Assembly: GCF_051622035.1 (NCBI RefSeq)
Contig: NC_135360.1
Location: 10,778,001-10,842,000 of the forward strand
Reading direction: 5' to 3'
Source: Arctopsyche grandis
Lineage: Eukaryota > Arthropoda > Insecta > Trichoptera > Hydropsychidae
DNA length: 64,000 bases
The position numbers and the translations under genes are program-made. Below the pieces are notes generated by a model, which saw nothing but the letters and a program-made list of their open reading frames with translations, was not told where the DNA came from and made no database searches. Positions within the stretch are counted from its first letter, which is position 1; the number at the start of each line of letters is the position of its first letter. Below, piece after piece: positions 47,701-61,276 of the stretch.

Positions 47701-50700
47701 AATAGTGGGATGACCTCAATGACCAAATGTCCTTCAAAAACAGTATTTTGGCTAAAATATCGCGTAATAACACTCAGTAATGACCCCACACAGTGAAAGT
47801 AGCCCCAGGCTTGATCGTCCTCGTTTTACGCACACCATTTAAAAACATTTTACTTTACCCACATACAGGTAGATAAAGTACAGGTGTATATTGTGCATAC
47901 TACATATGTATATTCCAACACAATCGTATGAAATTTAAAAGTATCATGCTCTTCTACGAACAAGTAATAGCACTGATCTGCTATATTAACATTTAGAAGA
48001 TTTCGATTTGTGTACGTATGTTTTACATAAGTGCAATAATTTCAACCTGAATTGGCCTACGTGACAGGAGTTTTCAGTCAGTGCCATTTTTATCAATCGC
48101 ACATATTTGTAGATGGCATAATCTAAAGTTGGTTAATCGGTTCTATAAACAAGATAAAGCCAATTTTAAATACGCCTTTATTGAACGATTAAAGTCCATC
48201 GATGGTCGCTTTTTAGCTTCACGATTTCGATGTATGTATGTATGTATTTTTGCCTTGAAAAGTGGTTTTCACTTGTTCGTCCGTGGCCAAAGATTAAGAT
48301 GTTTGGGAGATGGTCGATGTCGTAAAACGTTACGTTGAACCTAGACGACAATGCTGATATTGATAAGCGACAAGTTGTACCAATGTTTGATCTAAACCCA
48401 CATCTAAATTGCTCTAAATTGAAAAGAGATAAAATAAAACCGATTAAAGTTCATTGTAGTGATACTGATATAAACGTGTAAACATCTCAATTCTTACATA
48501 AAATAACTATTTTCTTTGATATTTCATCTTGGGCGAATTTTTCTTGCCAATTGACAATTTCTGAAATCTGTTTAAAGTGAAAATTGTGCACAAGTTGTTA
48601 CCTACGTATAATATATTATAGTAAGCATGGCATGTATAATCATTCACACGGCGTACATAGTTTATTTTGAAAGCAATAATATTCGACAACATTTTCTATG
48701 CAAAGAAAGATAAGAATTTTCAACCGACTTCCCATTTCGAGGTAAAGTTTAACGACACGTCTAAAATGAATGCACAAGTACATATGTATTATATGGTTTC
48801 GGATTCTAACTTCAAGTTTGCCTTTACGTACAGACTTTGAATGGACTTTTTGAAGTTATTTGAAAGATTTTCAAATTGCGTTGTATTAGTAGCCTCGTTT
48901 TAATTAGAAGAGAAGGTTAGTTGCAGAATATTCCAGAATCGGCCTCATGCCAGAATATGGACGAAGTATTTTTACCATCGAGTAAATATATCTCGTTTGC
49001 AAACTAACAAAGTAGATAGTTTGAATTAGGAATCTCGTTATTCTTCAAAATAAAGAATTGGGTGATTCAATTAAAGATTAATTGTCTTTTTGATAACTCT
49101 TAGCCTTCCTATTAATATTGTACAAATACATATACATATGTATATGTACATAAATCTGAACCCAAATATTAAATTCTTGATATTATAATTGTTAACAATT
49201 CCATCAAATATAACAAGACTACTATTTAATTAAAGCAAAAACTTGTATTTCCATTCAAGTTGAAAAATACTAATCCCGCTTTAGAATTGAATTCAGAATA
49301 GAATGCGTTAAGAATTTCGAACTGCAAATAACTGGGTCAGTTTTTCTTAATTTAACCCAAACATAAAAGGAAAACACGGAATAGGAAATGCTAATATAAA
49401 TATTAAAAAAATAGTTTTCAAATCAAAAATTATATTTTGAATAAAAAAATGTGATAGATACAACAATTGTAAAATAAATTATATACATATTTTAAATTAA
49501 TACAACATAAATTCAAAAAAACATTCAGTCTTTCGACGTTAAATGTGGCGTGCAAATCAATGATAATAATCTCAAATAAATAGTATTTCACTGATATGGA
49601 CGACCGATGTGGGCGTTAGCTCGTTGATAGCACCTGCAACAATCTTAACTTAAATAACATAAAAAGTTAAATTGTTAAATCATTAAATTGTAATAATTGT
49701 ATTAATGTTGACATTAAATTAAATAAGTATTTCGTATGTTGAAATAAAATTGGTGAAACCGAACGAACAGTGTCAAGTTTTGCGCTACTGGATTAAAATG
49801 GAGGAGTTGAATCTCACTTTCTGAACATCAAAGTGAAGAGATCACACCTCCACTTAGTCCTTTGCGCTAATCTGTCCTGTTTCTGTCGGGTTGGTAATAT
49901 TTTCGGAACTCCTGTAGATTGAACCATCATAGATTAGCTGGAAAGTTAGATCTGGCAAGTAATAAGTCACTGCCTCGAGATCTCCCCATCCAACTCACCT
50001 ATGATGGTAAATGCTCGAAGGAATTTATTGCTTGAATAGTGCAGCGTTGCGGTTGAATGGCCTCATTCTAAAAATTCAAACTGTCATGGAGTGTCTTTGT
50101 CGTCTATCGTTATCACTCATTTTTTTATTAAATATTTGCCACATGCAAATAGCAACTTCCTTGCGGCTCTTCAGGTTAGAATTCAGTACTGTGAACTACT
50201 GGTGAAATATTTCTGGTAGTGTTTCGTATGCAGCGTAGTTCTATAACATTAAATAAAAAAAAATAAAAATGTTAAATTAATTAATTAAAATAAATGTACA
50301 GAGTTCATGCGGTAAATCTGAAAAAAAAAACTTATAAACAATACATACATATTATATAATACAAATGAAAAAAAAAACAATTACTCACAATATAATTTTA
50401 ACTGTTTTACTTCAAATTATCTACTTTATGTATCGGTTTGTTGCCAATTGTAAAAGTATAATATAAGTGAGAAGTTCACAGCAATCATTGCGAACATTTC
50501 GCAATGTAATGATCCCGTCAAATATAACAAGTCAAAAGGCATCGTTTCCTTTTTATCCCCTACATTTATACGACTGGCAAACCCATACTTGGAAAAGCGA
50601 ACGTTAAGTGATAAGAAACCAACGATTCTAGAGCGATAACAAACTGAGAAATTGGAGACCTTATCAAAAATTTAACTGCCATTCAACTAACTATATGTGT

Positions 50701-52059
50701 TAATTGAGAATATTTAAACAGTTGTCAGTATCACAGTTGTATATTTTAGAAGAGTAGAAGTCTAAAACGCCCAAATTTAACACAATTACTAAGACTATAA
50801 ATGTATATTGTATTGATAGTAATATAGAAAAGGCAGATTTTATTCAGATGAATTTTTTTCATAAAAAAAAAATTGACATCTTTAATTGAAAGTTACACTT
50901 TCATATTACAAATTTTCACGTTTTAACTGTTAGTTTTCTCGTAAATTTATGACGAATTTTGAATACAGTACGTGTTATAGAGTGAAATGGTTGCTCGTCG
51001 CTGAGATTATGGATATCTTATGTTTATACAAAAACCGAACGATCGATTGGTCGGATATGACTTATCACTGTAACCAAACACTCGAAATCACCTATCATCA
51101 ATAATTGAAGATAAGAAAATATATACGAAATATGTCTATTATAGTTCGATTTAACTTGAAAAATATTACGCTCAAATTCGAAAATGTCGTAAGACATTTA
51201 CCGTTGCATAATTAACATAATGATTGTTGTTAAATAAGAGTAAATGCACATACATACATATATTTGATTCAACAATTATGATTATACGCATATTCCAAAA
51301 TATATAATTCATTCTAAACAGTAGTCAACCTATGTATTTTGCTATTTCTATTACAAGCTAATGAATAGTTTGTATTCCAATTCGGATGAAATACTATATA
51401 TACATATAGAGGAATCTTACTATCTTTAGTTTACTACAATATCATTTAACTAAGGAATTTTATTTTGCTAACGAGCATTATTTAACTAAGCCTCTTTCTA
51501 AATTGTTGCCGTTTCTTTAGGATCCAAAGGGGTGCCATGTGTGCCACCTCCCCCCCCCTCCCCCTTGGACGAATTTGATTTCGTATATGTATATACATAC
51601 ATATTTTTAATTTTCCCAAAGCCACATTTCAACTTTCAAAAATGTATCTATACAAAGTAAGTCCTTAAAATTTATGGCTTAGTGCTTTTAACAAGATATT
51701 TTTTTATCATTTTCAATTTGAATACACCCCTCCCCTCCCTTGGCCATTTTATGGATCTGGTTGTGTAAAATCTTACCAAGTTTTGCAAAATATGTACACT
51801 TTCGTTTTAATTAGTCCCAAATAAAATATACATATCAGTGATTCTTAAAAATCAGATGTATTACCTACTTTATTTTTTAGTTTGCCATTTAGCTAGAATA
51901 TATAGAGTCAAATTCTACTATAACGAATATTGAAATAACGATATTTCACATACGTACATATACATATGTATGTATGTATGTACATATATTGAATTAATAC
52001 TACACGAAGACAGTATGTTGTTGAAATAAAATTGGCGACAAGTACATGCAATGTTTTCA
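44766..52059. other. Gene-free AT-rich interval
   Basis: No supported gene. A mariner transposase relic lies at 47175-47341. Less AT-rich patches at about 45080-45560, 48050-48340 and 49780-50220 show no recognisable protein. Simple CATA/TACA repeats are scattered. A C-rich segment, CACCTCCCCCCCCTCCCCC, is at about 51542. Confidence 0.5.
47175..47341 (-). pseudogene. mariner transposase relic
   Basis: The minus strand reads YVPTFCDNVCPRWAG then DMGWEVLPLSTIPDLTISPL. This parallels the mariner segment containing DNARPH (second catalytic Asp) and GWEVLPHPPYSPDL.P.D (third catalytic Asp). The third-Asp region is changed to PLEAPS, so it is inactive. Only about 55 codons remain and no ends were found. 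Confidence 0.65.
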
Positions 52060-52067
52060 CCTTTTAA

Positions 52068-52982
52068 CAGGGAACCGAACCGAAAACCCTGGAAAAACCA
52101 TTTTTTGTGTCGGAAAGAAAACCAATATTTTTTTCGGTTCGGTTAAATTAATATGTAAATACTTTGCGAATGATGGAATTAATGGACAAACATACAGGAA
52201 TGTATATTAAAAAAATGTTTTTGAAACTTTAAGAAAAATATAATATCGACAAATATACTCTGTTACAACAGATAATGGAGCTAATATGATCAAATTTGTC
52301 AACTTGTTAGAAATCGAAATAGACGAAGAATATCAGAATATTAATTATGAAGCAAATATACAACCTTCCATTGGGAACTGTTGTTTCCCTCAACTCATCC
52401 GAATAAAATGTGTGGCACATATTTTACAATTAGCAATCAAATATTCTATTAACGATTCCGATTTAAATACAATTATAAATGAAGCTCGTGAGTTGTCAAT
52501 GAACTCATTATACATATATTCATATTATAGATATCAATGAACACATTATAAATTGCCTTTCAAAAGTGCGCGATTCAAACACCTGTGAACCGAAAAGCAA
52601 CAGTAAATACACCCATACTGTAAAAATTAACTTCCAGAATAAAACAAACCACTAGATTATTTCTAAACTGCCCGATGAAAAGTTGGTAAGCCTAGAGAAA
52701 GTCAATTAAGTATGAATAAAAAATATATATTCCATCTGCATTTTAGCTACATATATCAGAATCAAGCGGAAAGCTGCACACACTAGGATATATTCTCCTT
52801 ATAGCGAAATCCTTTATAGTTATAGCGAAAAACCATATAAAGAGAGGTATAGACGGTGTGGGTGTATTTACATTAACTTGCTGATATTTAAATACAAGAG
52901 AACCGAAAACCAAAAACCGGGACTGAACCGATATATTTTTTTTACCTAACCGGAACGACAAAAATAACGGTTCGGGTCTCTG
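52068..52982 (+). mobile_element. hAT element with degraded transposase (915 bp)
   Basis: The ends CAGGGAACCGAACCG and CGGTTCGGGTCTCTG are imperfect inverted repeats. The flanks CCTTTTAA (52060-52067) and CTTTTTAA (52983-52990) match at 7 of 8 positions. Inside on the plus strand are TTDNGANMIKFVNLLE and then IRIKCVAHILQLAIKYSIN, the hAT pattern with the catalytic Asp of TxDNAxN and the CxAHxLQL motif. C-terminal coding is lost and CGAACCG-type motifs repeat near both ends. Confidence 0.85.
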
Positions 52983-52990
52983 CTTTTTAA

Positions 52991-54670
52991 CTTTTATAGT
53001 AGTAGTATATTAATATTTTCCCAAATATGCATTACCTATATATTTCTCCTACATATGGTTTCACGTTGTTTATTTTTTGTAAATTAAACCTGGTATTTCA
53101 ATATTGAAAATGTCTCTTTACTCTTGATTTCTGTGTTTTATGACTTTCACGTTCCTTTTTCATGCAATTTTTCATCGAGCATGTGTTTGTACACAAAAAT
53201 TTACCTTGTAAAATAAGGGACACGTTACTACTCATAAATACATTAATTGAAGACTTTGTAAATAACGTTCATTCTCCACGTTCATAAATTATAAATTTTA
53301 CTTCTACATATAACGCCCATCACTTATCACCACTACTGCAGCTCTAGCAAGCTTAACTGATATGCGATAATTACATATATTCAACAGTGAAACTCAACAT
53401 GATTTCCAATTATTTTAGAGTAGCATACCACTTTTTGGCGAATACATACATACTCACTTACCTCATTCGTTAATGAGATGAACGATTTTTGGTATCTATG
53501 CGAAACATACTCAAGCATTTTATAAATAAACGGCAAACATTCAATTACAATCACTTTCCACCATCGAACGAAATATCTTCGAACGGAGCGAATTTACCAA
53601 GAACACAACATTGCATATAGAAACAGTGTTTTCCAAAAGCGTATCACTGACGTCACACATGATTATTTAATTATTGACATTAGTTCAATTCGACGCGCGT
53701 GTACGCGTCAAATTTTTGACGTTCGAGGTGTTTTTTCCATCACATCATCCGTTTGAGGATTCACTTCGCGGAAATAGGGATTCGTATGTGAACTGTCGGA
53801 TTTTCTTGGGAAATCTTCGAAATGAAAAACGTCACCAGAGCGAATGGCCAGAGCGCCGATCTCACACTAAACAGCGCTTGATGACAATACGATGCACGCT
53901 TGACTCATGTATCCAGACAAAATGTAAATAATCAAACAGACGGGGGTAAGAGAACGAATCTGAAACATGCCTATCAAGTGACCGACCATAATTTGAGACT
54001 TATATCGTTTCATTTAACGTGTGAACTCTTTCTAAGCCGACCGATTCCAAAGTGGATTCATTGCATATTCTCTGAAATTTCAAATGTTCATTACAGGGTA
54101 TCTGCTGTCTCAGCAAACACTATTCGTTCCTTCTTTGCAGACTTTGCTTGCTGAACGAAATGTTAAGTAAGTAGAAAAATAAATTCATGGGAACGCGTTC
54201 ACCGAATCGTTCAAGGTTGTTCCGAAATGTGTCTACTTATTTATGCCGTATCAGTTGACAAACATCAGCGATGAAATCGCATATAGATTTCTTTGAAAAC
54301 ATAAAAAAGTCGATAAAAACGACTGACAACCACTTCAACTCATATTCGTTTCAAGTGTTGCCTTAGAAATATTGAAGAAGTATCGTATTCATAAAAAATG
54401 ATCAATGCGGCTCTTTGTGATCCAGAATAAGATTTTTTTTTAAGCTAGAACGAAAAACAAAACAGAAAAATTCTTAACATATGCATAGGAATATATGTAT
54501 TAAGTACACTTGAGGTAAAAGGAATTTTTTTTTTAATTATTATCAATAAGTATAATATTAAACGAAAATAAGAAATTACTCATACATTAGTACATTATTT
54601 AAGGGTTACATTATGTATTAAAATTACTTAACTTAAGTTACATTATGTTTATAGATAGACATCTTATATG
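52991..54670. other. Gene-free stretch
   Basis: No gene recognised. 53540-54180 is less AT-rich and mostly non-repetitive, with a CRE palindrome TGACGTCA at 53648-53655 and short frames that carry no known domain. It may be regulatory. Confidence 0.4.
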
Positions 54671-55115
54671 CAGTGCCGGCCTTACACCCAATGACGCCCT
54701 CGGTCAATTTTTTCTAAGCACTCTTAGAAAAAAATTATAAAAATTTGGATTACCATCCTTCTTTTTCCTGGCCTTGGGACCTTGCTACAGTTTCAGACAG
54801 TGTCAGCAAAAGCATAGAAACCCAAATGTGTGGATATAATTCTTGTAAATTGTGCTGTTTTATAAAATTTAATACAATGAATGAAAGGCTTTTAAATTGA
54901 TTAGTTCATTGCTAATAATACTCGCGGTGCGCTTAATTTGAAGATTGGCTTTTTCCACTAGATTGTTTGAATAGAATTTGCCGAGTACAAATGTAGGGCC
55001 TTTGGCGCTCTAATTTTAATGTTAAAGCGCTTTTGGCGCATCGAGCGGTGCCCTAACTCATTTGGAGCCCTCGGGCACCGCCCGACCCAGGCCCCCCCCC
55101 CTAAAACCGGCACTG
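54671..55115. mobile_element. hAT-type non-autonomous element (445 bp)
   Basis: The ends CAGTGCCGGCCTTA and AAAACCGGCACTG are inverted repeats flanked by a perfect 8-bp duplication, CTTATATG (54663-54670 and 55116-55123). GC-rich ends and an AT-rich centre; no transposase frame. Confidence 0.93.
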
Positions 55116-55215
55116 CTTATATGTCAAATAAGTCCAGAGAACAGTGACGTGTTAAGGGCTAGTGATACCTGGGCCAACTCTTCGATTGTATGCCTTTATG
55201 AACAACAAAAAAAAT

Positions 55216-55345
55216 AATATCATCATCATCAACATCTACATCATCTTCCTTCACCATGCACTGCTGGATAAAAGCCTCTCTAACACACTTCCACTCGTCT
55301 CTGTTTTGCGCAACTATCATCCATCTCATTGAAATAAAAGTCCAA
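55216..55345 (-). mobile_element. RTE-clade LINE 3' end
   Basis: ATCATCATCATCAACATC, CTGCTGGATAAAAGCCTCTC and TTTTGCGCAACTATCATCC match the RTE 3' ends at 2499, 6635 and 15216. Minus orientation again. Only the ORF end and the trinucleotide tail are left. Confidence 0.7.
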
Positions 55346-55799
55346 ATTGTAATCGATTCGTCTTAAGATACAACAATAATGAGAATAATATTTAAGTCAG
55401 CACCACAGAAGAAAACTTTTTTTCATTTATTGAAATGTTTTCTGATTTACATATATGTACATATTTGCAGACTTATGTGTATCAGAAAATCCACACTTTC
55501 ATTTAATTCTTTGATGCCCCCCTAATTGGAAGCCTGGGGCCGTTGCACCGTTGCCCTCCCCCCCCTCTGCACAGCGCTTTTATTTTATTTTGGCATTTGA
55601 CAATATATAATAATGCATTGAATGAATTTAACTCTATAGCAGGCATCAATCACTACAAGATTTTATTAAATTATGTCATGATTTTCTCCTGAATCGGTCA
55701 GTTGTACACGGGCCCCTTTAGTAACCCAGGCCCTGGATCTTCATCCCGGTCCTTTGCCTCTAGTACATACATACATGTATGTATGTACTACCTTTACCC
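55346..55799. other. Repeat-derived stretch
   Basis: It contains GC-rich segments with C-runs (GCCCTCCCCCCCCTCTGC near 55552; GGGCCCCTTTAGTAACCC near 55710) that look like pieces of other transposons. No ends could be paired. No gene. Confidence 0.35.
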
Positions 55800-56432
55800 T
55801 ACTCCTTTCCTTTTGGGCATGCTTGGGTATAATTCCCTTGAACGTCGGAGAAACTTTATTAATTCGTTTCGTTCCCCAGCTCCTACGTGGTAATACGTCA
55901 TGCCCGTTGTTGCTGGAGCAGTTGGGACTTTGTGTCCCTAATAACTATGTGCGTGGTAGACATCATGATTTAATGGCTCTACCTCCTGCCCGCACAGTTC
56001 TTTTTCGAATGGCTCATATTCCAAGAGCTATTCGACTTCTTAATGAAATCGTTGCTGCCGAGACTGAATATGATATTTTCCACCTTAGTGAGCGTAAATT
56101 GTCGGATATTACTCTAACTCATTTATCTGGTAGCCTGCGCTCATCATTGTTCTCATGATTGATGAGTGGAATTTTGATTAACTCTTACATTTGGGCCTCA
56201 CAGGGATGTTTTGTATTTGCAGTCGGTTCTTATTTATTGGAACTGGCTGTATATTTTATATTTTTACGTATCTGCTATTATAATTGCTATTGTTTTTTAT
56301 GATTATGTATAAATGTATTTTTGTCTGTGTATATAAATATGTTTATATTTATTTTTCTTTCTCTTTTTTCTTTTATAAGACATTCCCTTCATTGTTTTTT
56401 ATAATTTGTAATTATTATTATTATTTGTTGTT

Positions 56433-56480
<48 letters not shown>

Positions 56481-56620
56481 TTATTTTTGTTATGTCTAAT
56501 TTCTTTAGTTATTATTTTGTTTCTTTTCTTTTCTGTTATATTTTTGACCATTGTGGCGAATTAGGAATTCCTGTAATGCTACAATGGCCCCCCAAACTTT
56601 AAATAAATAAATAAATTTAT
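55800..56620 (+). mobile_element. LINE 3' end (Jockey/CR1-like), plus strand
   Basis: The plus strand reads NYVRGRHHDLMALPPART, VLFRMAHIPRAIRLLNEIV and ending SGSLRSSLFS (stop near 56158). This matches the extreme C-terminus of a Jockey/CR1-type ORF2, where RT and P.RA..L.N are recurrent. About 450 bp of T-rich 3' untranslated sequence, including a (TA)n tract, ends with ATGGCCCCCCAAACTTTAAA and a TAAA-type tail at about 56600. 5'-truncated. Confidence 0.7.
56437..56477. repeat. (TA)n microsatellite
   Basis: About 40 bp of TA dinucleotides, inside the 3' untranslated region of the LINE. Confidence 0.95.
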
Positions 56621-56860
56621 GTATGTATGTATGTGCATAATCCTACCTACATAGAAGTTCAAGTTCGGTTTCGGATTCGGTTAAAAACTGTTATATAAGA
56701 TTATTACTAGAATTCTCTGATAAATAAAACAAACTTTAAAAATGAAGTTTCAAATTGATAGTAGCTACGTATTTAGATGATTTAAAGAAGAAATATGATT
56801 AGCTATAATAATGAAAACGATCGGATAAGAGATAAAAAGTCCTCTGAATTGTAATAGTAA

Positions 56861-56887
56861 GTGAAACGTAAAGGAGGTTTGTAAAAA
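56861..56887. repeat. 27-bp inverted repeat, left copy
   Basis: It begins GTGAAACGTAAAGGAGGTTT and is the exact reverse complement of 61889-61915, 5 kb away. Confidence 0.9.
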
Positions 56888-59355
56888 AATACACAAGTAG
56901 CAAGTTTACATTAATTAATATCTAATCATATACGTATGTATGTAAGTCTACACAAGACAATATTATTAATCTGATTGTATTCCAGTTAAGATGGATAATG
57001 TAATATGATCCATCAACATATTTTAGCATATCATACAAATGTAGTATGATATCATTTTAAAATGAGAATTTATATAATTTTTTCATTTCTACATATATAG
57101 ATGTAGGTATGTAAATATGTAGGTATATATGTATCCTTTTTTTCAGGTTTAGTCAGGTGCAATGTTATTTGAACTTTAAATACTGACGTGGCCTGGCTTA
57201 TATAATATAACAAACAGGTACAATTTCTTGAAACATAATTTGTAATTTTCTTGTGTACCTTATCACAGACCTGTTATCAGTTCTGTAACACACCCTAACG
57301 CCTTATCAACGGCGTCTAAGCGATGATATCTTCAGTTGTCAGGTGGAAATGAAAGTTTCACCATAAATCAATATAATCCCTATCGAACAGCAAACTTTAA
57401 CAAATTGATTCGATAAAAAATAACACGATCGTTTGAAATTGATAGCACATATTAGCACTGCTATTAAATTATTGGATAAAGTGTTTTTTAAATAAATATG
57501 AAATAAGTTTTACTATTTGCATTGCTGTTCAAAGATAAACTGCTATAGTTTATCAATTCTTTAAAGTTGTGTCACACTCACACATACAAACATATTACGG
57601 ACTATATTCGTGGAAAAATGTGTCACGTTTCAAATTTAATACCGTTCTACACAAACAAATTTGAAAATATACAATAATTTAATTTCAATATTTACAGTTC
57701 AATTTACATTATACTGTATGTATATAAAATTAAATGAAGCTGAAACATTTTCTAATAAATTCTACATACATAGTTGTAAACCTTAGACATTTAAATCTTT
57801 AAGCTGACTTATTTATTTAATGCCACAAACTTTTAAATTTTGATAAACGATTTTTAATAAATCCACCTTAAGCTTCTTTACTAATGATTCATTGCAAATA
57901 AGTATATAATTCTCATACACTTACGATATGCTTACCGATAAATTAAATAAATAACGATATGTGTTATATAAAATAATAAAACTTTTGAAAAGACAACGCT
58001 TCTAGCTATTTCAAGGCATACATTTACTTCCAAAAAATATTGTAAGAAACAAAATAGCTTATGATTATTTTTTATTTAACAAAAATAGTGCTTTCACGTG
58101 AAATTAAAGCCAAATTTTACAATTTTTATAAGTTTAGATGGTTATCTTTTTTTTGTATGATGTTCAATTTTGTTATCAATTTACACAATGTAGGTCTTTT
58201 ATCTTAAATTAATTAAAGTAAGTAAATAATCCGTTTTTTATACGTCTAAAAAGATCATTCGGATTTAACATGTAACTTGTAAGTATTATTTGAAATATTA
58301 TTAATGGTAAGCTGTTTTATATAATATGTATGTACATACATACTTTCAAATTTTAAGTTCAGACTGAAAATAAAAAGTCATTGATGGTTATTTTTAGTTA
58401 AGTGTGTTTCTAAAACAAGTTACATTATTATAGATAGTTAATAAAATGTAATAATTATTTTAAAAGATGCTTCGTAATAAAAAAACGGTCATTAATTTTG
58501 GGGACAATTTTTTTATTCACTGACTAAATAAAAAAACAGTCAGTAACTAGGTGAAAAATAATGATCAGTAATTATTCATAAAATCAGTTAGTAAGAAACA
58601 TTAAACGGTCAGTAAAAAGCAATATTTTACATTGTGAGACACCACATCAGGTGACGTAAATATTTCTCGAGTTCACAATTTTTCTAGACCATGAAAACGT
58701 GATCAGTGATCGACTCGAATCGAGTTTGAATTTTCGCATGATTACAAAACTTCATATATGTACTTATTGTTAATACGTATGTACATACATACATAAAGTA
58801 AAAATTTCAGTCTGATCCGTTAAGCGGTTAAGAAGATAATTCAATACAAAAACTTAAAAAAGAAAGAGGAGACCTACATATGTATGTATAAGGTGAGGTA
58901 CCACTTAAAGTAAGTTTTAGTTTGATGGGATTAACGGTTTTTGAATTATCTCCGAAATATACAAGACATACATACATATGTATGTACATACTAACACACA
59001 CACTTTTTTCTCCAAACCATGAAAACGTGATCAATGATTCTGAGTTCAAATAAATCAAAATTTCGAAGTAGAAATTTCGCATGATCACAAAACTTCAACT
59101 AAGCTTCGGCCATGTTTCTATATTATAAAAAAATACAACAGAAATAATTTTAAGCAAATTAATAAAAAATTAAAAATACTGAAAGAAATATAAATTAATC
59201 ATTTAATCAAATTATTTATGAAAGAAAAAAAAATTATAAAATATTTATTAATTGATTAATTTTAATAATTATTAAAAATATTTAATATTTTAATTGAGAA
59301 TCGAAATGTGGAACGTACATATAATACATATACATATATAGTTATGTATATATAC
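56888..59355. other. Gene-free AT-rich stretch
   Basis: No gene recognised. 58485-58620 holds a set of GTCAGTAA/ACTGAC-type motifs that recur at 61170-61250 and 61640-61770. Between 58840 and 59090 the words CATGAAAACGTGATCA and TTCGCATGATTACAAAACTT repeat parts of 58690-58760, so there is a diverged local duplication. Confidence 0.45.
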
Positions 59356-60385
59356 TAAGGCTTCCAATACCGGAATCCCGGGATCCCGGTGTTTTCTGGT
59401 ACCGTGTATCCCGGTGCTGAAACTAGTCTGAATACCGGGATTACAGTGCTGGCAAAAATTCTTTAAAAATATTATTTTTACAAAAATAATAAAGAAAAAA
59501 TATAAAACAACATTATTTAATGAAAAATGGTGGGATGAGCAATGACAGTCATAGTCCATTTGTTTTCTATGACCCGTTTTGACACCGGCTTGCAGTTCCC
59601 ACGAAATGGTATCAACGGCCTGTATTATGTCGCAGATTTTGTGCTCAACTGCAATGATATTTGTAGCATATTTTTACTGATTCGAACTCAGAATCGATCA
59701 CTGATCAAGTTTTCACGTGTGTTTGTGTGTCTGTGTGAGTGTCTGTATGTGTGTCCTGTACGTCGGTGTATTTTGGGGATTTTTTGAACACCGTTCGTCC
59801 AATCAAACTGAAACTTAGTATCGGTTACTGAAATTATTATCGATACGACGTAATTTTTTTTTAAATTTTCAAGTTGACCGGAAATGGTACCTTCCATTAT
59901 AGGTGTTCTCTTTTTTTTACTAGCCTCTTTTCAACTTGCTTTCAATTTTTTCGTTTGACAATATTTGGGTTCTTATCCACACTCTTTTGTTTCGATGAAT
60001 AATTACCAGATGGAACAAACTATTTGTAAAAAACGAATCAGTGAATCAAAGTGATGTTTTTTACTTTATTTGATTACATTAAAGGATGTATTTTATTTAA
60101 TCTTAGAAATAAAGAAATGGATGCGAACCGAAAATTTAAAGAATGTAGCCAAACTCTCAAAACAAGAACGCCAATATGAGGAGTATTTTTTGCGTGAAAC
60201 ATCGGGAGAGTTTGCAAAATGCAATTGAACGGTTTTGAAATATTAAAATATGCAATTGAACATTTTTTTTCCTTTTTTTTTGTTATACGTTTGATTTCCC
60301 GGTGCTAGCACCGGGATCCCGGGATTGGAAATTCCTAGCACCACAATCCCGGTGCTGAAGTAATCTTCCGGGATTGGAAGCACTA
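59356..60385. mobile_element. DNA transposon with CTTCCAAT...CCGG termini (1 kb)
   Basis: The left end TAAGGCTTCCAATACCGG and the reversed right end TAGTGCTTCCAATCCCGG match at 15 of 18 positions. Sub-terminal CCCGGTGCT motifs recur in both ends. Plus-strand KKWMRTENLKNVAKLSKQE near 60115 may be a transposase relic. The target duplication is not clear, so the hAT assignment is tentative. Confidence 0.65.
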
Positions 60386-60408
60386 ATATATAAGTAGGTT
60401 CGGTGTCC

Positions 60409-60660
60409 GGTGATTACACCCCAAATGTGAATGGCTACCAGGGTAACCACCGCTACGAAAATCGCTCGCGCGGATCTCTGGTCGTAGGAAAATTGCCGTA
60501 CATAAAACTGCCTAAATTTTGCTCAAAACTGCCCAAATCTCGTAAAAAAAAGCATTTGCTCAGCAATATTTGGGCAGTTTTCGTGCGACAGGAGTTCCGC
60601 GCGAGTGATTTTCATAGCGGCGGTTATCTTGGTAGCGATTCACATTTGGGATGTTGTCGG
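60409..60660. mobile_element. Foldback element, family 2
   Basis: Left arm: GATTACACCCCAAATGTGAA, then GGCTACCAGGGTAACCACCG and GAAAATCGCTCGCGCGG. Right arm: the reverse complement, CGCGCGAGTGATTTTC, CGGCGGTTATCTTGGTAGCG, TTCACATTTGGGATGT. The arms are about 85 bp with moderate divergence, around a centre near 60535. No protein. A one-armed relative is at 62116-62245. Confidence 0.8.
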
Positions 60661-60835
60661 AACAGTACTCATTTTTGAAGCTGTAATCTAATTTTGAAAA
60701 ATTCATTTCTCTTGCGAATATGTAAACGAATAGTATTATATGTAAAGAATAACGAATAACTAAAAATCGGACGAATACTTAATTCCAATATTCGAATATA
60801 AAAGTGGAAGCCCTATATCATATACATTTTTACGG

Positions 60836-61046
60836 GTCTACCTCACGGGCCCGAATGAGAAACGCCCGAAAACGCAAATATCGGAAGGCAAAGATCGAAA
60901 ATCGAAAGATCTTAAGTCGAAAGATTATAAAAGGGTGCATGGTAAACGGTACATACTCACTTAATTTGCGCGAGTATGATACAACAGGAACAAGAGGAAC
61001 AGGCTTTTCCTCCCGAATTAATGTGCGCGCGCAGAATGTGCCAGAA
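60836..61046. mobile_element. Foldback family 1, single arm
   Basis: It matches the left arm of 16354-16732: GGTCTACCTCACGGGCCCG, then AACGCAAATATCGGAAGGC, AAATCGAAAGATCTTAAGTC, GGTGCATGGTAAACGGTACA and GAACAAGAGGAACAGGC, ending near CCTCCCGAATTAATGTGCGCG. The right arm is missing. The frame read through it is coincidental. Confidence 0.8.
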
Positions 61047-61276
61047 ATAAAATAATTAGATATTTATTTTTAGTTTGTAAACCAAATCACACTGATTTAA
61101 TTTCTATTTTAATGGTTTTTGGTTATCTTCAAGATGATTTTTGATGAACGAACTGTTCACGCGAGTGTCCTTCTTTTGAATTACTGACTATTTAATTTAA
61201 ATACTAACTATGTTATATAAATTACTGATTTTTTAATTTATTACAGTCTAGAGATCATTTAATGTATAATCTCATC

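Noticed and set aside
55141-55570. A further hAT element from CAGTGACGTG to the C-rich block
   Set aside because: The ends do not pair as inverted repeats and no target duplication is visible.
60804-61055. 83-aa Lys/Arg-rich frame
   Set aside because: Reads through a foldback arm whose relative at 16354 is broken in that frame.
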